Below are positions 35,721 through 43,548 of a stretch of DNA of 64,000 nt, one piece after another (positions within the stretch are counted from its first letter, which is position 1; the number at the start of each line of letters is the position of its first letter). The DNA comes from Chlorobiota bacterium (GTDB lineage Bacteria; Bacteroidota; Ignavibacteria; Kapaibacteriales; NICIL-2). Below the pieces are notes generated by a model, which was not told the origin of the DNA, made no database searches, and worked only from the letters and a program-made list of their open reading frames with translations. Location: NCBI GenBank assembly GCA_026415505.1, contig JAOAGY010000021.1, positions 1 through 64,000 on the forward strand, in the 5' to 3' direction. A program made the position numbers and the translations under genes.

Positions 35721-36557
35721 TCAGTTCATCCGATGACGATGCAGAACCGGGCGAACATCGAGCACTCCCAGCGATGCACCGCTCCACTGCGGAGCAGCGA
35801 CGGGCGCGAGCGCGAACACATGCGATCGTTCGTCGGTGAGCCGCACGTGCCGCGCTCGATAGGTCGCGTCACGCCGCACCACGTGTGCACATCGCAGCAG
35901 TGCGCGTGTGCTCGAGTTCTCGCACTCTTTGCGTGCTGCAAGGAGCTGTTCGAGCGTTGCCCGATCGAATGCGAGCGCACTGCTCGACAATTCGCCACCG
36001 CGACAAAACGCTGTCCCCTGTTGCCACCACTTCCCCATTGGAGCAATGCGCAGGGAATATCGCGTTCGACCGACAGTGCCATCGAGCACGACACGCCACC
36101 ACGACCGGAACGGCTCTCCTGCAGCGATCGCCGCTTCATCGAGCGACGACGACAAATGCGGCGACAGTACCGCCGCGAACGCCGTCGCGACACTCTCTGC
36201 CGTCGCAGCGCCGAGCATCGCATGCGCGAAATCGGCGTGCAGCACGACATTGCTTTCGGTGAGAATGACGTGCCGACAGTGCCCGCGCTCTGCAATCGTT
36301 TCGAGGACGCGCCAGTTGACGCCACGTTCGTCCGCATCGGGCACCGCACACCAGGTCAACGTTTGTTCGACCTCGAGCGGCAGCGGATGCCTAGCGGCAA
36401 GCTGCGCGACCGCTGAACCGCTCGATGGTAACCCGACAAACAAAACCTCCGCTGGCAGAAGCGATTGCCCGACAACCGACCGCAGCATAAGCCGGAAGTG
36501 GCGCACATTGGCGCTCCGCAACACGACAGCCAGCGTGTACAAGCGATCGGCGTTCAT
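35721..36557 (-). CDS. Glycosyltransferase-like protein (GT2 fold, divergent)
   Basis: This 278-residue protein starts MNADRLYTLAVVLRSANVRHFRLMLRSVVGQSLLPAEVLFVGL, the usual opening of a GT-A glycosyltransferase (a strand, then SxxxQxxxPxEVxxV). The expected DxD is replaced by a TESNVVLHADF region (about residue 110), so activity is uncertain. The rest has no motif that I recognise. It is the first gene of an operon with the MsbA-like exporter and rlmD, which suggests an envelope polysaccharide or LPS role. The ATG at 36557 is preceded by a -7 element 31 bp upstream; ATG 36560 is adjacent. Confidence 0.65.
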   Translation of the reverse strand: MNADRLYTLAVVLRSANVRHFRLMLRSVVGQSLLPAEVLFVGLPSSGSAVAQLAARHPLPLEVEQTLTWCAVPDADERGVNWRVLETIAERGHCRHVILTESNVVLHADFAHAMLGAATAESVATAFAAVLSPHLSSSLDEAAIAAGEPFRSWWRVVLDGTVGRTRYSLRIAPMGKWWQQGTAFCRGGELSSSALAFDRATLEQLLAARKECENSSTRALLRCAHVVRRDATYRARHVRLTDERSHVFALAPVAAPQWSGASLGVLDVRPVLHRHRMN

Positions 36558-36576
36558 CATCAGCAAAACAAATGCG

Positions 36577-36584
36577 TAGTTTCG
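36577..36584 (+). promoter_or_regulatory. -7 promoter element TAGTTTCG for the barrel gene
   Basis: TAGTTTCG lies 33 bp before the ATG at 36617. It is three bases from an opposing -7 element on the other strand. Confidence 0.5.
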
Positions 36585-36587
36585 CGG

Positions 36588-36595
36588 CGAAATTA
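36588..36595 (-). promoter_or_regulatory. -7 promoter element TAATTTCG for the glycosyltransferase-MsbA-rlmD unit
   Basis: The minus strand reads TAATTTCG 31 bp before the ATG at 36557. The divergent -7 element at 36577-36584 is only three bases away, so the two promoters overlap face to face. Confidence 0.5.
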
Positions 36596-36616
36596 TCAAC
36601 CGTTGTCGAGGGACGT

Positions 36617-37468
36617 ATGCTGCGGTGTTTTCTTTTGAGCGTGGTTTCGCTCGCTACCCTCCTCTACGCCGACGAGGACGTGTTGCGTCCGAAAGGGCGT
36701 GTCGGCAGTCAAGCACCGATCGTTCAGCCGGAGGGTTTGGTGCGCAATCCGTGGGCATTCGGTATCGAGCTGGGCGGCTCGCTGAGCTTTTTTGCTCAGA
36801 ACATCACACTGCACCAGTCGCCCGATTACGAAACGAACATGACCGGCGGATCCGGCTTCGGTCCGCTCATCGACGTCGCGCTCGATTATGCGCTGACCGA
36901 TCAGCTCGGTTTGCAACTGCGACTCGGTTACGACCGCAAGCATTACACCGTCAGTGGCTATCTCGACGCCCCCTGCGAGACACCACCCGGCAGTGGGTTC
37001 TACCTTCCTGCCCGCATCAATGAAGACTACAGCCAGACGGTCAACTACTGGACGGGCAACATCGGTATTCGCTACCGGTTTGCCGACAGTTGGCTGCTGA
37101 CCGCAGGATTTACCTACCACGCACGCAGCAATGCATCGTACACCGTCACCGACACAATCACCGAAGGAACGTGTCAGTTTCATGACGATCTCGGCAACCC
37201 GCTCGGACAACGCCGCCAATTGACCGGCTCGAATACAGCAGGATTCAACGCATCGCGGTGGTCGCTCGATCTCGGAATCGGCTACCGTATTCCACTCAGC
37301 GAAAATGTGGTACTCGTGCCGCGTTTGAACGGGCAACTGTTTCTTTCCCCCCTTGCTCCCGATGACTCGGCAAGCGGAAGACACCCTGCTGTGGGGCAAA
37401 TCTATTCATACACCGACCGACGCTTGCACGCGTTGCAATTGATCGTCGGACTCTGGTTCAACTTGTAA
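36617..37468 (+). CDS. Outer-membrane beta-barrel protein (unknown family)
   Basis: This 283-residue protein has a signal peptide (MLRCFLLSVVSLATLLYA). Amphipathic strands with aromatic ends follow (WAFGIELGGSLSFFAQNI, LGLQLRLGYDRKHYTV, NYWTGNIGIRYRFADSWLLTAGFTY, RWSLDLGIGYRIPLSENVV), and it ends in ...VGLWFNL, typical of outer-membrane barrels. The Cys-containing loop CETPPGSGFYLP may be exposed. The next gene is a PD40-OmpA protein 14 bp downstream, which suggests co-expression. The ATG at 36617 removes 15 unsupported residues from the track ORF. Confidence 0.8.
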   Translation: MLRCFLLSVVSLATLLYADEDVLRPKGRVGSQAPIVQPEGLVRNPWAFGIELGGSLSFFAQNITLHQSPDYETNMTGGSGFGPLIDVALDYALTDQLGLQLRLGYDRKHYTVSGYLDAPCETPPGSGFYLPARINEDYSQTVNYWTGNIGIRYRFADSWLLTAGFTYHARSNASYTVTDTITEGTCQFHDDLGNPLGQRRQLTGSNTAGFNASRWSLDLGIGYRIPLSENVVLVPRLNGQLFLSPLAPDDSASGRHPAVGQIYSYTDRRLHALQLIVGLWFNL

Positions 37469-37471
37469 AAC

Positions 37472-37478
37472 GGAGGTG
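37472..37478 (+). promoter_or_regulatory. Strong Shine-Dalgarno (GGAGGTG) for the PD40-OmpA gene
   Basis: GGAGGTG lies 4 nt before the ATG at 37483. Most starts in the window have no such sequence, as is usual in Bacteroidota, so it suggests high expression and fixes this start. Similar sites precede 55122 (GAGGTGA) and 56599 (GGAGGAG). Confidence 0.6.
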
Positions 37479-37482
37479 ACCA

Positions 37483-38970
37483 ATGAGAACTCTTGCGACG
37501 ATCGCATTTGCCTGCTGTGCTGTGACGGTGCTTGCGCAAATTCAAACGCGCACGCTCCGACCGAAAGTCGAAATCTTCCCGTTCGAATACAACAGCTCGG
37601 CAGACGACTTCTGCCCTGCCATCACGCACAACGGCGCGACGCTCTACTTTACCTCCGATCGCTCGGGCGAGCAGCGGATTTACCTCTCGCGTTCACGTGG
37701 TGGCGAGCTGCAGAGTCCCGACCGCATTCGCACGCTTGGCGATGCTGCACAGATCGGATGCCCGGCACTGACACCCGATGGTCAGACGATGATCTTCGCT
37801 GCGTACAAGCACGAAGCCGGCAGCATCGGGCGGACCGATCTCTACATGAGCAAACGAAGCGACGGATACTGGAGCAGCGGCACAGGTCTCGGTTCGCCGG
37901 TCAATTCGAGTGCATGGGATTCGCAAGCCTCGCTCTCGAGCGACGGACGCACGCTTTACTTTGCCAGCGATCGTCCGGGCGGCAAAGGCGGCACCGATCT
38001 CTACCGCTCCCGATGGCTGGGCAATCGGTGGTCGGAACCGGAACCGCTGACCGAACTCAACACCGAGTACGACGAAATCACACCTTCGATCGCACCAGAC
38101 AACAAAACACTCTATTTCGCCAGCAATCGTCCGGGCGGACTCGGAGGGCACGACATCTACGTCGCGCGTCTGCAGGGAAATCGCTTTTCGGCGCCACAGA
38201 ACATCGGCGAGCCGATCAACTCCGCCAGTGACGACATCAGCTACATTGCGCTGCCGAACTCGACGACAGCATATTTTGCCAGTGACCGTCCGGGAGGAAA
38301 AGGCGGCTTCGACATTTACCGCGCCGTGCCCAATCCCGAAATGCCCGAGCCAGTCGTCACCATGCGCGGTATCGTCCGTAACGCTGCTACGCAAGTGCCC
38401 GTCGGCGCCGACATCATCATCACCGATCTGAAGACCAAACAAAAAGTCGCCACCTTCCGCAGCGACGACGAAACCGGCGAGTACTACGTCACGCTCACTG
38501 CCGGGCGCACTTACGCAATCACGGCATCGCACCCGAACTTCCTGTTCTATTCCGAGCAAGTGGAAGTGCCCGCAACCGAGCGTGGACGCGACCTGGAAAA
38601 GAATCTCGATTTGGCACCGATCGAAAACGAAAGTGCAACCCGCCTGCTGGTCTTTTTCGACTTCGACAAAGCCGACCTGAAGGAAGAATCGCTACCGGAA
38701 CTCGATTTAGCCGCCGAGTTCTTGAAAGAGCATCCCACCGTGCGTGTCCGCATCGAGGGTCATACCGACGACGTCGGCACCGACGACTACAACCTTCAGC
38801 TTTCCAAGCGACGCGCCGATGCCGTCAAAACCTATCTCGTCTCGAAAGGGGTGGACGAAAAACGAATCATGACGGTCGGCTACGGCAAGTCACGACCGAA
38901 AGTCAAGGACACCACGCCCGAAGCACGCGCACAGAATCGCCGTGTGGAGATGAAAATCGTCGCCAAATAG
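37483..38970 (+). CDS. PD40-repeat OmpA-family peptidoglycan-associated protein
   Basis: This 495-residue protein has a signal peptide ending at VLAQ and several WD40-like PD40 repeats (ITHNGATLYFTSDRSG, LSSDGRTLYFASDRPGGKGG, IAPDNKTLYFASNRPGGLGG, YFASDRPGGKGGFDIY). A carboxypeptidase-regulatory-like domain follows (VTMRGIVRNAATQVPVGADI...). A C-terminal OmpA domain (about residues 385-495; VFFDFDKADLKEE, VRIEGHTDDVGTDDYN, RRVEM) should bind peptidoglycan. It anchors the outer membrane to the wall. This domain order is common in Bacteroidota and includes PorE of the T9SS, but that identity is not established here. Confidence 0.93.
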   Translation: MRTLATIAFACCAVTVLAQIQTRTLRPKVEIFPFEYNSSADDFCPAITHNGATLYFTSDRSGEQRIYLSRSRGGELQSPDRIRTLGDAAQIGCPALTPDGQTMIFAAYKHEAGSIGRTDLYMSKRSDGYWSSGTGLGSPVNSSAWDSQASLSSDGRTLYFASDRPGGKGGTDLYRSRWLGNRWSEPEPLTELNTEYDEITPSIAPDNKTLYFASNRPGGLGGHDIYVARLQGNRFSAPQNIGEPINSASDDISYIALPNSTTAYFASDRPGGKGGFDIYRAVPNPEMPEPVVTMRGIVRNAATQVPVGADIIITDLKTKQKVATFRSDDETGEYYVTLTAGRTYAITASHPNFLFYSEQVEVPATERGRDLEKNLDLAPIENESATRLLVFFDFDKADLKEESLPELDLAAEFLKEHPTVRVRIEGHTDDVGTDDYNLQLSKRRADAVKTYLVSKGVDEKRIMTVGYGKSRPKVKDTTPEARAQNRRVEMKIVAK

Positions 38971-38971
38971 C

Positions 38972-39757
38972 GTGCGGCGCAAGCGCTACAAACTCACGAT
39001 CGAATACGACGGTTCGCGCTATCGGGGTTGGCAAGTCCAGCCAAGCGGGCGAACGATCCAAGGCGAGTTGATCGCGGCACTGCGCGCTGCGACAGGTAGC
39101 GCTGACGCCACGTGCACAGGCGCCGGACGTACCGATGCCGGTGTCCACGCACTCGGGCAGGTCGCCCATACGGATTTGATCACTCGGCTCGAACCAGCCG
39201 ACCTGTGCGCTGCGATCAACGAACATCTACCAGCCGATATTCACGTGCTGTCGGTCGAACCCGTCTCGCACACCTTCGACGCTCGGCGTAGTGCCGTCGC
39301 GCGGAGTTACCTCTATTGCATCGCGCTGCGCCGCAGCGCATTCATCAAAAACTACGCATGGTGGGTGCGCTCGCCGCTCGATCTGGAGCGCATGCAGTCC
39401 GCCGGCGAGCTGCTCGAAGGAATGCACGACTTTCGCTCGTTCGCCAAACCCGATCCCGGGGTGCGTTCGACGCGCGTCATGGTCGAGCAGGTACACATTG
39501 AACAGCAAGGCATGCTCGTGCTCGTGCGCATAACCGCGTCGCATTTCCTTTGGCATATGGCGCGAGCGATTGTCGGCACACTGGTCGGTGTCGGCAGTGG
39601 ACAGCTCAGCGACGACGACGTCGTTGCATATCTCCGCTCGCCGTCTGCCGAGCCACTGCGGAATGCTGCTCCTGCTGCTGGTTTGTATTTGGAGCGGGTG
39701 TACTACAAAGGAGAGCCACGCATCAGCACGATCGCACCAATTCTGCGGCTCACCTAA
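38972..39757 (+). CDS. truA: tRNA pseudouridine(38-40) synthase TruA
   Basis: This 261-residue enzyme isomerises uridines 38-40 in the tRNA anticodon arm. The start RYKLTIEYDGSRYRGWQVQPSGRTIQGEL and the catalytic Asp in GAGRTDAGVHALGQVAH are characteristic. FLWHMARAIVGTLVGVG near the C-terminus is conserved. GTG 38972 is the start, one base after the stop of the preceding gene. The stop overlaps acyl-CoA dehydrogenase on the other strand by 4 bp. Confidence 0.95.
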   Translation: MRRKRYKLTIEYDGSRYRGWQVQPSGRTIQGELIAALRAATGSADATCTGAGRTDAGVHALGQVAHTDLITRLEPADLCAAINEHLPADIHVLSVEPVSHTFDARRSAVARSYLYCIALRRSAFIKNYAWWVRSPLDLERMQSAGELLEGMHDFRSFAKPDPGVRSTRVMVEQVHIEQQGMLVLVRITASHFLWHMARAIVGTLVGVGSGQLSDDDVVAYLRSPSAEPLRNAAPAAGLYLERVYYKGEPRISTIAPILRLT

Positions 39758-40917
39758 GCGATGGCGTACTCTTTGAGCAATTCGCGCGCGATGACGATGT
39801 GTTGGATTTCGCTGGTGCCTTCGTAAATCTCGGTGATTTTGGCATCGCGCAAGTATCGCTCGACCAAATATTCCCGCACGTAGCCATAGCCGCCGTGCAC
39901 CTGAATCGCATCGAGGGCGTTTTCGACCGCCACACGCGATGCAAGCAGCTTCGCTTGTGCTGCTTCCTTGACGTAACGCTTGTGCTGATCTTTGAGCCAT
40001 GCTGCACGGTAGGTCAGCAGTCGTGCTGCGTCGAGTTTTGTCGCCATGTCGGCGAGCTTGAATTGAATCGCTTGCAGCTCGGCGATCGGGCGACCGAAGG
40101 CATGGCGCTGCTGCGAGTACTCGAGCGCTGCTTCGAACGATGCTGCAGCAATACCGAGCGCTTGGGCTGCGATCCCGATGCGCCCGCCGTTGAGCGTTTC
40201 CATCGCGATTTTGAATCCTTGTCCGACCTCGCCGAGCCGGTTCGCATCCGGCACGTGAACGTTGTCGAAACCGAGCGAGCAGGTATCGCTCGATCGAATG
40301 CCGAGCTTGTCTTCCTTTGCGCCGTGCGTAAAGCCTGGCGTTCCTTTTTCGACCAGAAAGCATGTGATGCCGCGGTGGCGCAACTCGCGATTGGTCTGCG
40401 CGAAAACCAAGTACACGCTCGCCGTCGTGCCGTTGGTAATCCAGTTCTTGGTGCCGTTGATGATCCACTCGTCGCCATCGCGCGTTGCAGTGGTGTGCTG
40501 CGAGGTGGCATCCGAACCGGCTTCCGGCTCCGAAAGACAAAATGCACCGATGATTTCGCCTTGTGCCAGTCGGCGCAAGTAGCGCTCTTTCTGCTCGTCG
40601 GTGCCGTAGGTTTCGATTGCCCAGCACACGAGCGAGTTGTTCACCGACATGATGACACCGACGCTGGCATCCACTTTGGAAATTTCCTCCATGGCGATCA
40701 CGTAGCTGATGCAATCGAGTCCACTGCCGCCCCACTCGGGCGAAACCATCATGCCGAGGAAGCCAAGTTCGCCGAGCTTGCGGACGATTTCGGCGGGGAA
40801 TTCGCCGGTTTTATCGCGTTCGACGGCACTGGGAGCGATCTCGCTTCGAGCGAACTCGCGCGCCGTCTGACGAATCATCTCGTGCGTTTCGGAAAATTCG
40901 AGCGAAAACATTCGCAT
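39754..40917 (-). CDS. Acyl-CoA dehydrogenase
   Basis: This 387-residue FAD enzyme introduces the 2,3 double bond into acyl-CoA. Conserved stretches are CLSEPEAGSDATS (FAD/substrate), TGTKNWITNG-like INGTKNWITNGTTA, and the catalytic Glu in IYEGTSEIQHIVIAREL. The VHGGYGYVREY motif is present. It resembles short-chain (butyryl/isobutyryl) dehydrogenases, with chain length unknown. ATG 40917 is chosen over 40911 and over the unsupported ORF extension to 41124, which is antisense to the next gene. Etf and hydratase genes are not in the window. Confidence 0.93.
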   Translation of the reverse strand: MRMFSLEFSETHEMIRQTAREFARSEIAPSAVERDKTGEFPAEIVRKLGELGFLGMMVSPEWGGSGLDCISYVIAMEEISKVDASVGVIMSVNNSLVCWAIETYGTDEQKERYLRRLAQGEIIGAFCLSEPEAGSDATSQHTTATRDGDEWIINGTKNWITNGTTASVYLVFAQTNRELRHRGITCFLVEKGTPGFTHGAKEDKLGIRSSDTCSLGFDNVHVPDANRLGEVGQGFKIAMETLNGGRIGIAAQALGIAAASFEAALEYSQQRHAFGRPIAELQAIQFKLADMATKLDAARLLTYRAAWLKDQHKRYVKEAAQAKLLASRVAVENALDAIQVHGGYGYVREYLVERYLRDAKITEIYEGTSEIQHIVIARELLKEYAIA

Positions 40918-40995
40918 GCGCAAGGTGTGTGAAACAGCTATGAGCAAAAATGCGAATTTTGCCGTCGAACCATCCGCAGCGATTCCACAGGTCCA

Positions 40996-42852
40996 ATGCC
41001 ATCGCAGCGACCGACATTTGCCGAACGTCTCAGCGATCGAGTGCGACCGATCGTCGCGGTCGGCTCGATCGAACACGAACTGGCACGACACACCGACGAC
41101 CGCCCCGAGCTTGCAGCAGTGCAATCGCCACTATTGCTCGAGGACGTCATTGCCCGTTTCGTCGAAGCAGGTGCCGAACTTGTGTTGACCCCGACAGAGC
41201 GCGCCAGTCGTTTGTGGTTGGAGCCGCTCGATCGTGCCGAGAAAGTCTATGAACTCAACCGCAAGGCGGTCTGGATCGCCCGCAAAGCAGCGCGCAAAGC
41301 AGCATACGTCGGTGGTGTCGTCGCCCCGCCACCGGCGATGTTGGAGCCGATCGGTCCGCTGACCAAGGACATGCTGCGCCGCAGTGTCGCCGAGCAAGCA
41401 ATCGCACTGCTCGACGGCGGTTGCGATGTGCTCGTCCTCAAGTCGTTCGTGGACCTCGACGAATTGCTCATCGCGCTCGAAACCGTTGCGCCGATCGCCA
41501 ACGGCACACCAATCGTCGCACTCAAATCGTTCCCCGAAGACGGCGCAGTACTGGCGACGTCGTTCCCTGCCGATGTCGCTCGTCTGCTGGCGGCACAGGC
41601 AGCCGTCGCAGCGGTCGGTGCATGCGGTACGGTCGGTCCGCAGCGGATGCGCAGCATCGTCGCAGCGATGAGAAGCGGCACCGCATTGCCGCTCGCAGCC
41701 TTGCCCGATTGCGGCATTCCGACGATCGTCGGTGGCAAAGCGATCTACACTGCCGATGCCGACTACGTCGCGCGCAGTGTGCGCCACTTAGCCGATCTCG
41801 GCACGCGCATCGTCGGAACCGATCGTGGCACGACTGTGCCGATTGTCGCAGCCATCAGCGAAGCGCTCCGATCGGAATCGCTGTCGGTCGAAGAAACGCC
41901 ACCGGCAGCACCGGCGACGCATCTGGTCGCTCCGATGGATCGCCAACCCCCGTCGAGCTTTGCCGAGGCGCTCCGCACGCGCTTCGTAGTGACCGCCGAG
42001 CTGGACATTCCGCGCGGTCTCGATATGCGAAGCGTTCTCGATGGAGCCGCATTCTTTCGCAAGCATGGTTTCGACGCGGTCAATATCAGCGACGGTGCAC
42101 GGGCACGATTGCGCGTCAACTCGATCATGCTCAGCGCGCTGGTGCAGCAGCAAACGGGCATCGAGTGCATCGCGCACATCGCCTGTCGGGATCGCAACAT
42201 GGTCGCCCTGCAGAGCGATTTGCTCGGTGCGGCATTGCTCGGCGTGCAAAACATCTTGGCGGTCAGTGGCGATCCGACGCACATCGGCGACTTTCCCCGT
42301 GCCAAGTCGGTCGGCGACCTCGATTCGATCGGATTGATTCGCGCTGCACGAATGATGAACGCCGGACGCGACCTTGCCGGCAATCCGCTCGGCAGTGCGA
42401 CTTCGTTCACCATCGCGTGTGCATGCAATCCGTGCGCCGAGGATTTGGACGAGGAACTCGACAGGCTCGCACGCAAGATCGCCGAAGGCGCCGAAGCGGT
42501 TTTCACGCAGCCGATTTTCGACCCCGACACGTGGCTGCGCTTCATCGAACGGGTACGCGCGTTGCCGGCACGGTTCATCGTCGGCGTGCTCCCATTGCGA
42601 AGCCTTCGCCACGCGGAATTCTTGCACTACGAAGTACCCGGCATGGTCGTGCCCGGCTGGGTGCGTCAGCGCTTGGCACACGCTGCAACGCCGCGACACG
42701 CCGCCGAAGAAGGTATCGCCATCGCTGCAGAGTTTCTCGCTGCCGTCCGCCCACATGCCGACGGAGTGTACCTGATGCCGCCGTTCAAAAAGTACAGCGT
42801 CGCCGTCGAAGTTCTCCGACGCGCCGGTGTGGCTGTCACAGCCGACCGCTGA
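40996..42852 (+). CDS. 5,10-methylene-THF reductase fused to a degenerate homocysteine methyltransferase domain
   Basis: This 618-residue protein has the YitJ-type layout. Residues about 10-290 form an S-methyltransferase (homocysteine) fold and residues about 320-612 a methylenetetrahydrofolate reductase. The reductase half looks intact (TAELDIPRG, HIACRDRNM, ILAVSGDPTHIGDF, GRDLAGNPLG, TQPIF). In the N-terminal half every recognisable active-site motif is changed: DGAMGT is AVGSI (21-25), ETNTFG is LTPTER, LETF is LKSF, NCxVGP is CGTVGP and GGCCGT is GTDRGT (274-279). All three zinc Cys positions appear lost. The reductase probably supplies methyl-THF, while the other half is likely a regulatory or docking module. 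Confidence 0.85.
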   Translation: MPSQRPTFAERLSDRVRPIVAVGSIEHELARHTDDRPELAAVQSPLLLEDVIARFVEAGAELVLTPTERASRLWLEPLDRAEKVYELNRKAVWIARKAARKAAYVGGVVAPPPAMLEPIGPLTKDMLRRSVAEQAIALLDGGCDVLVLKSFVDLDELLIALETVAPIANGTPIVALKSFPEDGAVLATSFPADVARLLAAQAAVAAVGACGTVGPQRMRSIVAAMRSGTALPLAALPDCGIPTIVGGKAIYTADADYVARSVRHLADLGTRIVGTDRGTTVPIVAAISEALRSESLSVEETPPAAPATHLVAPMDRQPPSSFAEALRTRFVVTAELDIPRGLDMRSVLDGAAFFRKHGFDAVNISDGARARLRVNSIMLSALVQQQTGIECIAHIACRDRNMVALQSDLLGAALLGVQNILAVSGDPTHIGDFPRAKSVGDLDSIGLIRAARMMNAGRDLAGNPLGSATSFTIACACNPCAEDLDEELDRLARKIAEGAEAVFTQPIFDPDTWLRFIERVRALPARFIVGVLPLRSLRHAEFLHYEVPGMVVPGWVRQRLAHAATPRHAAEEGIAIAAEFLAAVRPHADGVYLMPPFKKYSVAVEVLRRAGVAVTADR

Positions 42853-42863
42853 ACCATTGCCCG

Positions 42864-42871
42864 TATATTCG
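42864..42871 (+). promoter_or_regulatory. -7 promoter element TATATTCG for the RDD gene
   Basis: TATATTCG lies 55 bp before the RDD ATG, a TAnnTT[T/C]G variant just after the stop of the MTHFR fusion gene. It suggests that RDD-kynA can be transcribed separately. Confidence 0.4.
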
Positions 42872-42925
42872 CGCAGCCCTCGCGGTGGGGCAGGTGGTGT
42901 TGTTTCACTTTTTCGGGAGCGTCCC

Positions 42926-43546
42926 ATGTCACAGGAACCTTCGCGCACAGTGCCGGTCACGGAATTGCGCATCGGATTCGGGCGCCGTCTGGTCGCCATC
43001 CTCCTCGACGGCATCATCATTGCCATTGTCTCCGGTATCCTCGCACTGAGTGCAGGCTCAGCGTTCGAACCCCTCGTCGAAAAACACATCGCAGCGCAGA
43101 CGGAAGAAATGAACGCGTCGCTATCGGAGATGGACGAAGAGCAAGCAGACATGGCGATGGGATTTGCCAAAACCGGTATCGTCTGGGGCTTCGTCGCCAC
43201 TGCGCTTGCGCTCGTGTACTCGCTGTTCGAAATCTTCGCGGCAGCTTCGCCCGGCAAAATGATGCTCGGCATCAAGATCGCCAATGCCGATGGAACTGCG
43301 GCGACCACGCAAACGCTGACGACACGCTGGCTCGTCAAAACGGGACTATCGAGCCTGCTGAGCATCGCCGGTATGCTCACTGGAACTGCGATGTTGACGA
43401 CGCTTTCGCAAGTGATCGGGCTGGTCGTCTTTCTGGGCTGTTTCCTCGTGCTCGGCAGCAACCGTCAAGCACTCCACGATATGATCGCCAAGACGGCGGT
43501 GTATCGTCGCGAGCACGTCATGCAACCGGAATCCGTCGTCATGTGA
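42926..43546 (+). CDS. RDD-family membrane protein
   Basis: This 206-residue protein has an R-D-D-type start (IGFGRRLVAILLDGIIIAIVSG) with three to four hydrophobic segments. A middle acidic region of about 50 residues (VEKHIAAQTEEMNASLSEMDEE...) is followed by SPGKMMLGIKIANADG, typical of the domain. RDD proteins are thought to be membrane transporters or stress proteins without a settled function. The ATG at 42926 matches the motif; the track start at 42827 lies inside the previous gene. kynA follows 2 bp after the stop and may be co-transcribed. Confidence 0.85.
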   Translation: MSQEPSRTVPVTELRIGFGRRLVAILLDGIIIAIVSGILALSAGSAFEPLVEKHIAAQTEEMNASLSEMDEEQADMAMGFAKTGIVWGFVATALALVYSLFEIFAAASPGKMMLGIKIANADGTAATTQTLTTRWLVKTGLSSLLSIAGMLTGTAMLTTLSQVIGLVVFLGCFLVLGSNRQALHDMIAKTAVYRREHVMQPESVVM

Positions 43547-43548
43547 CA

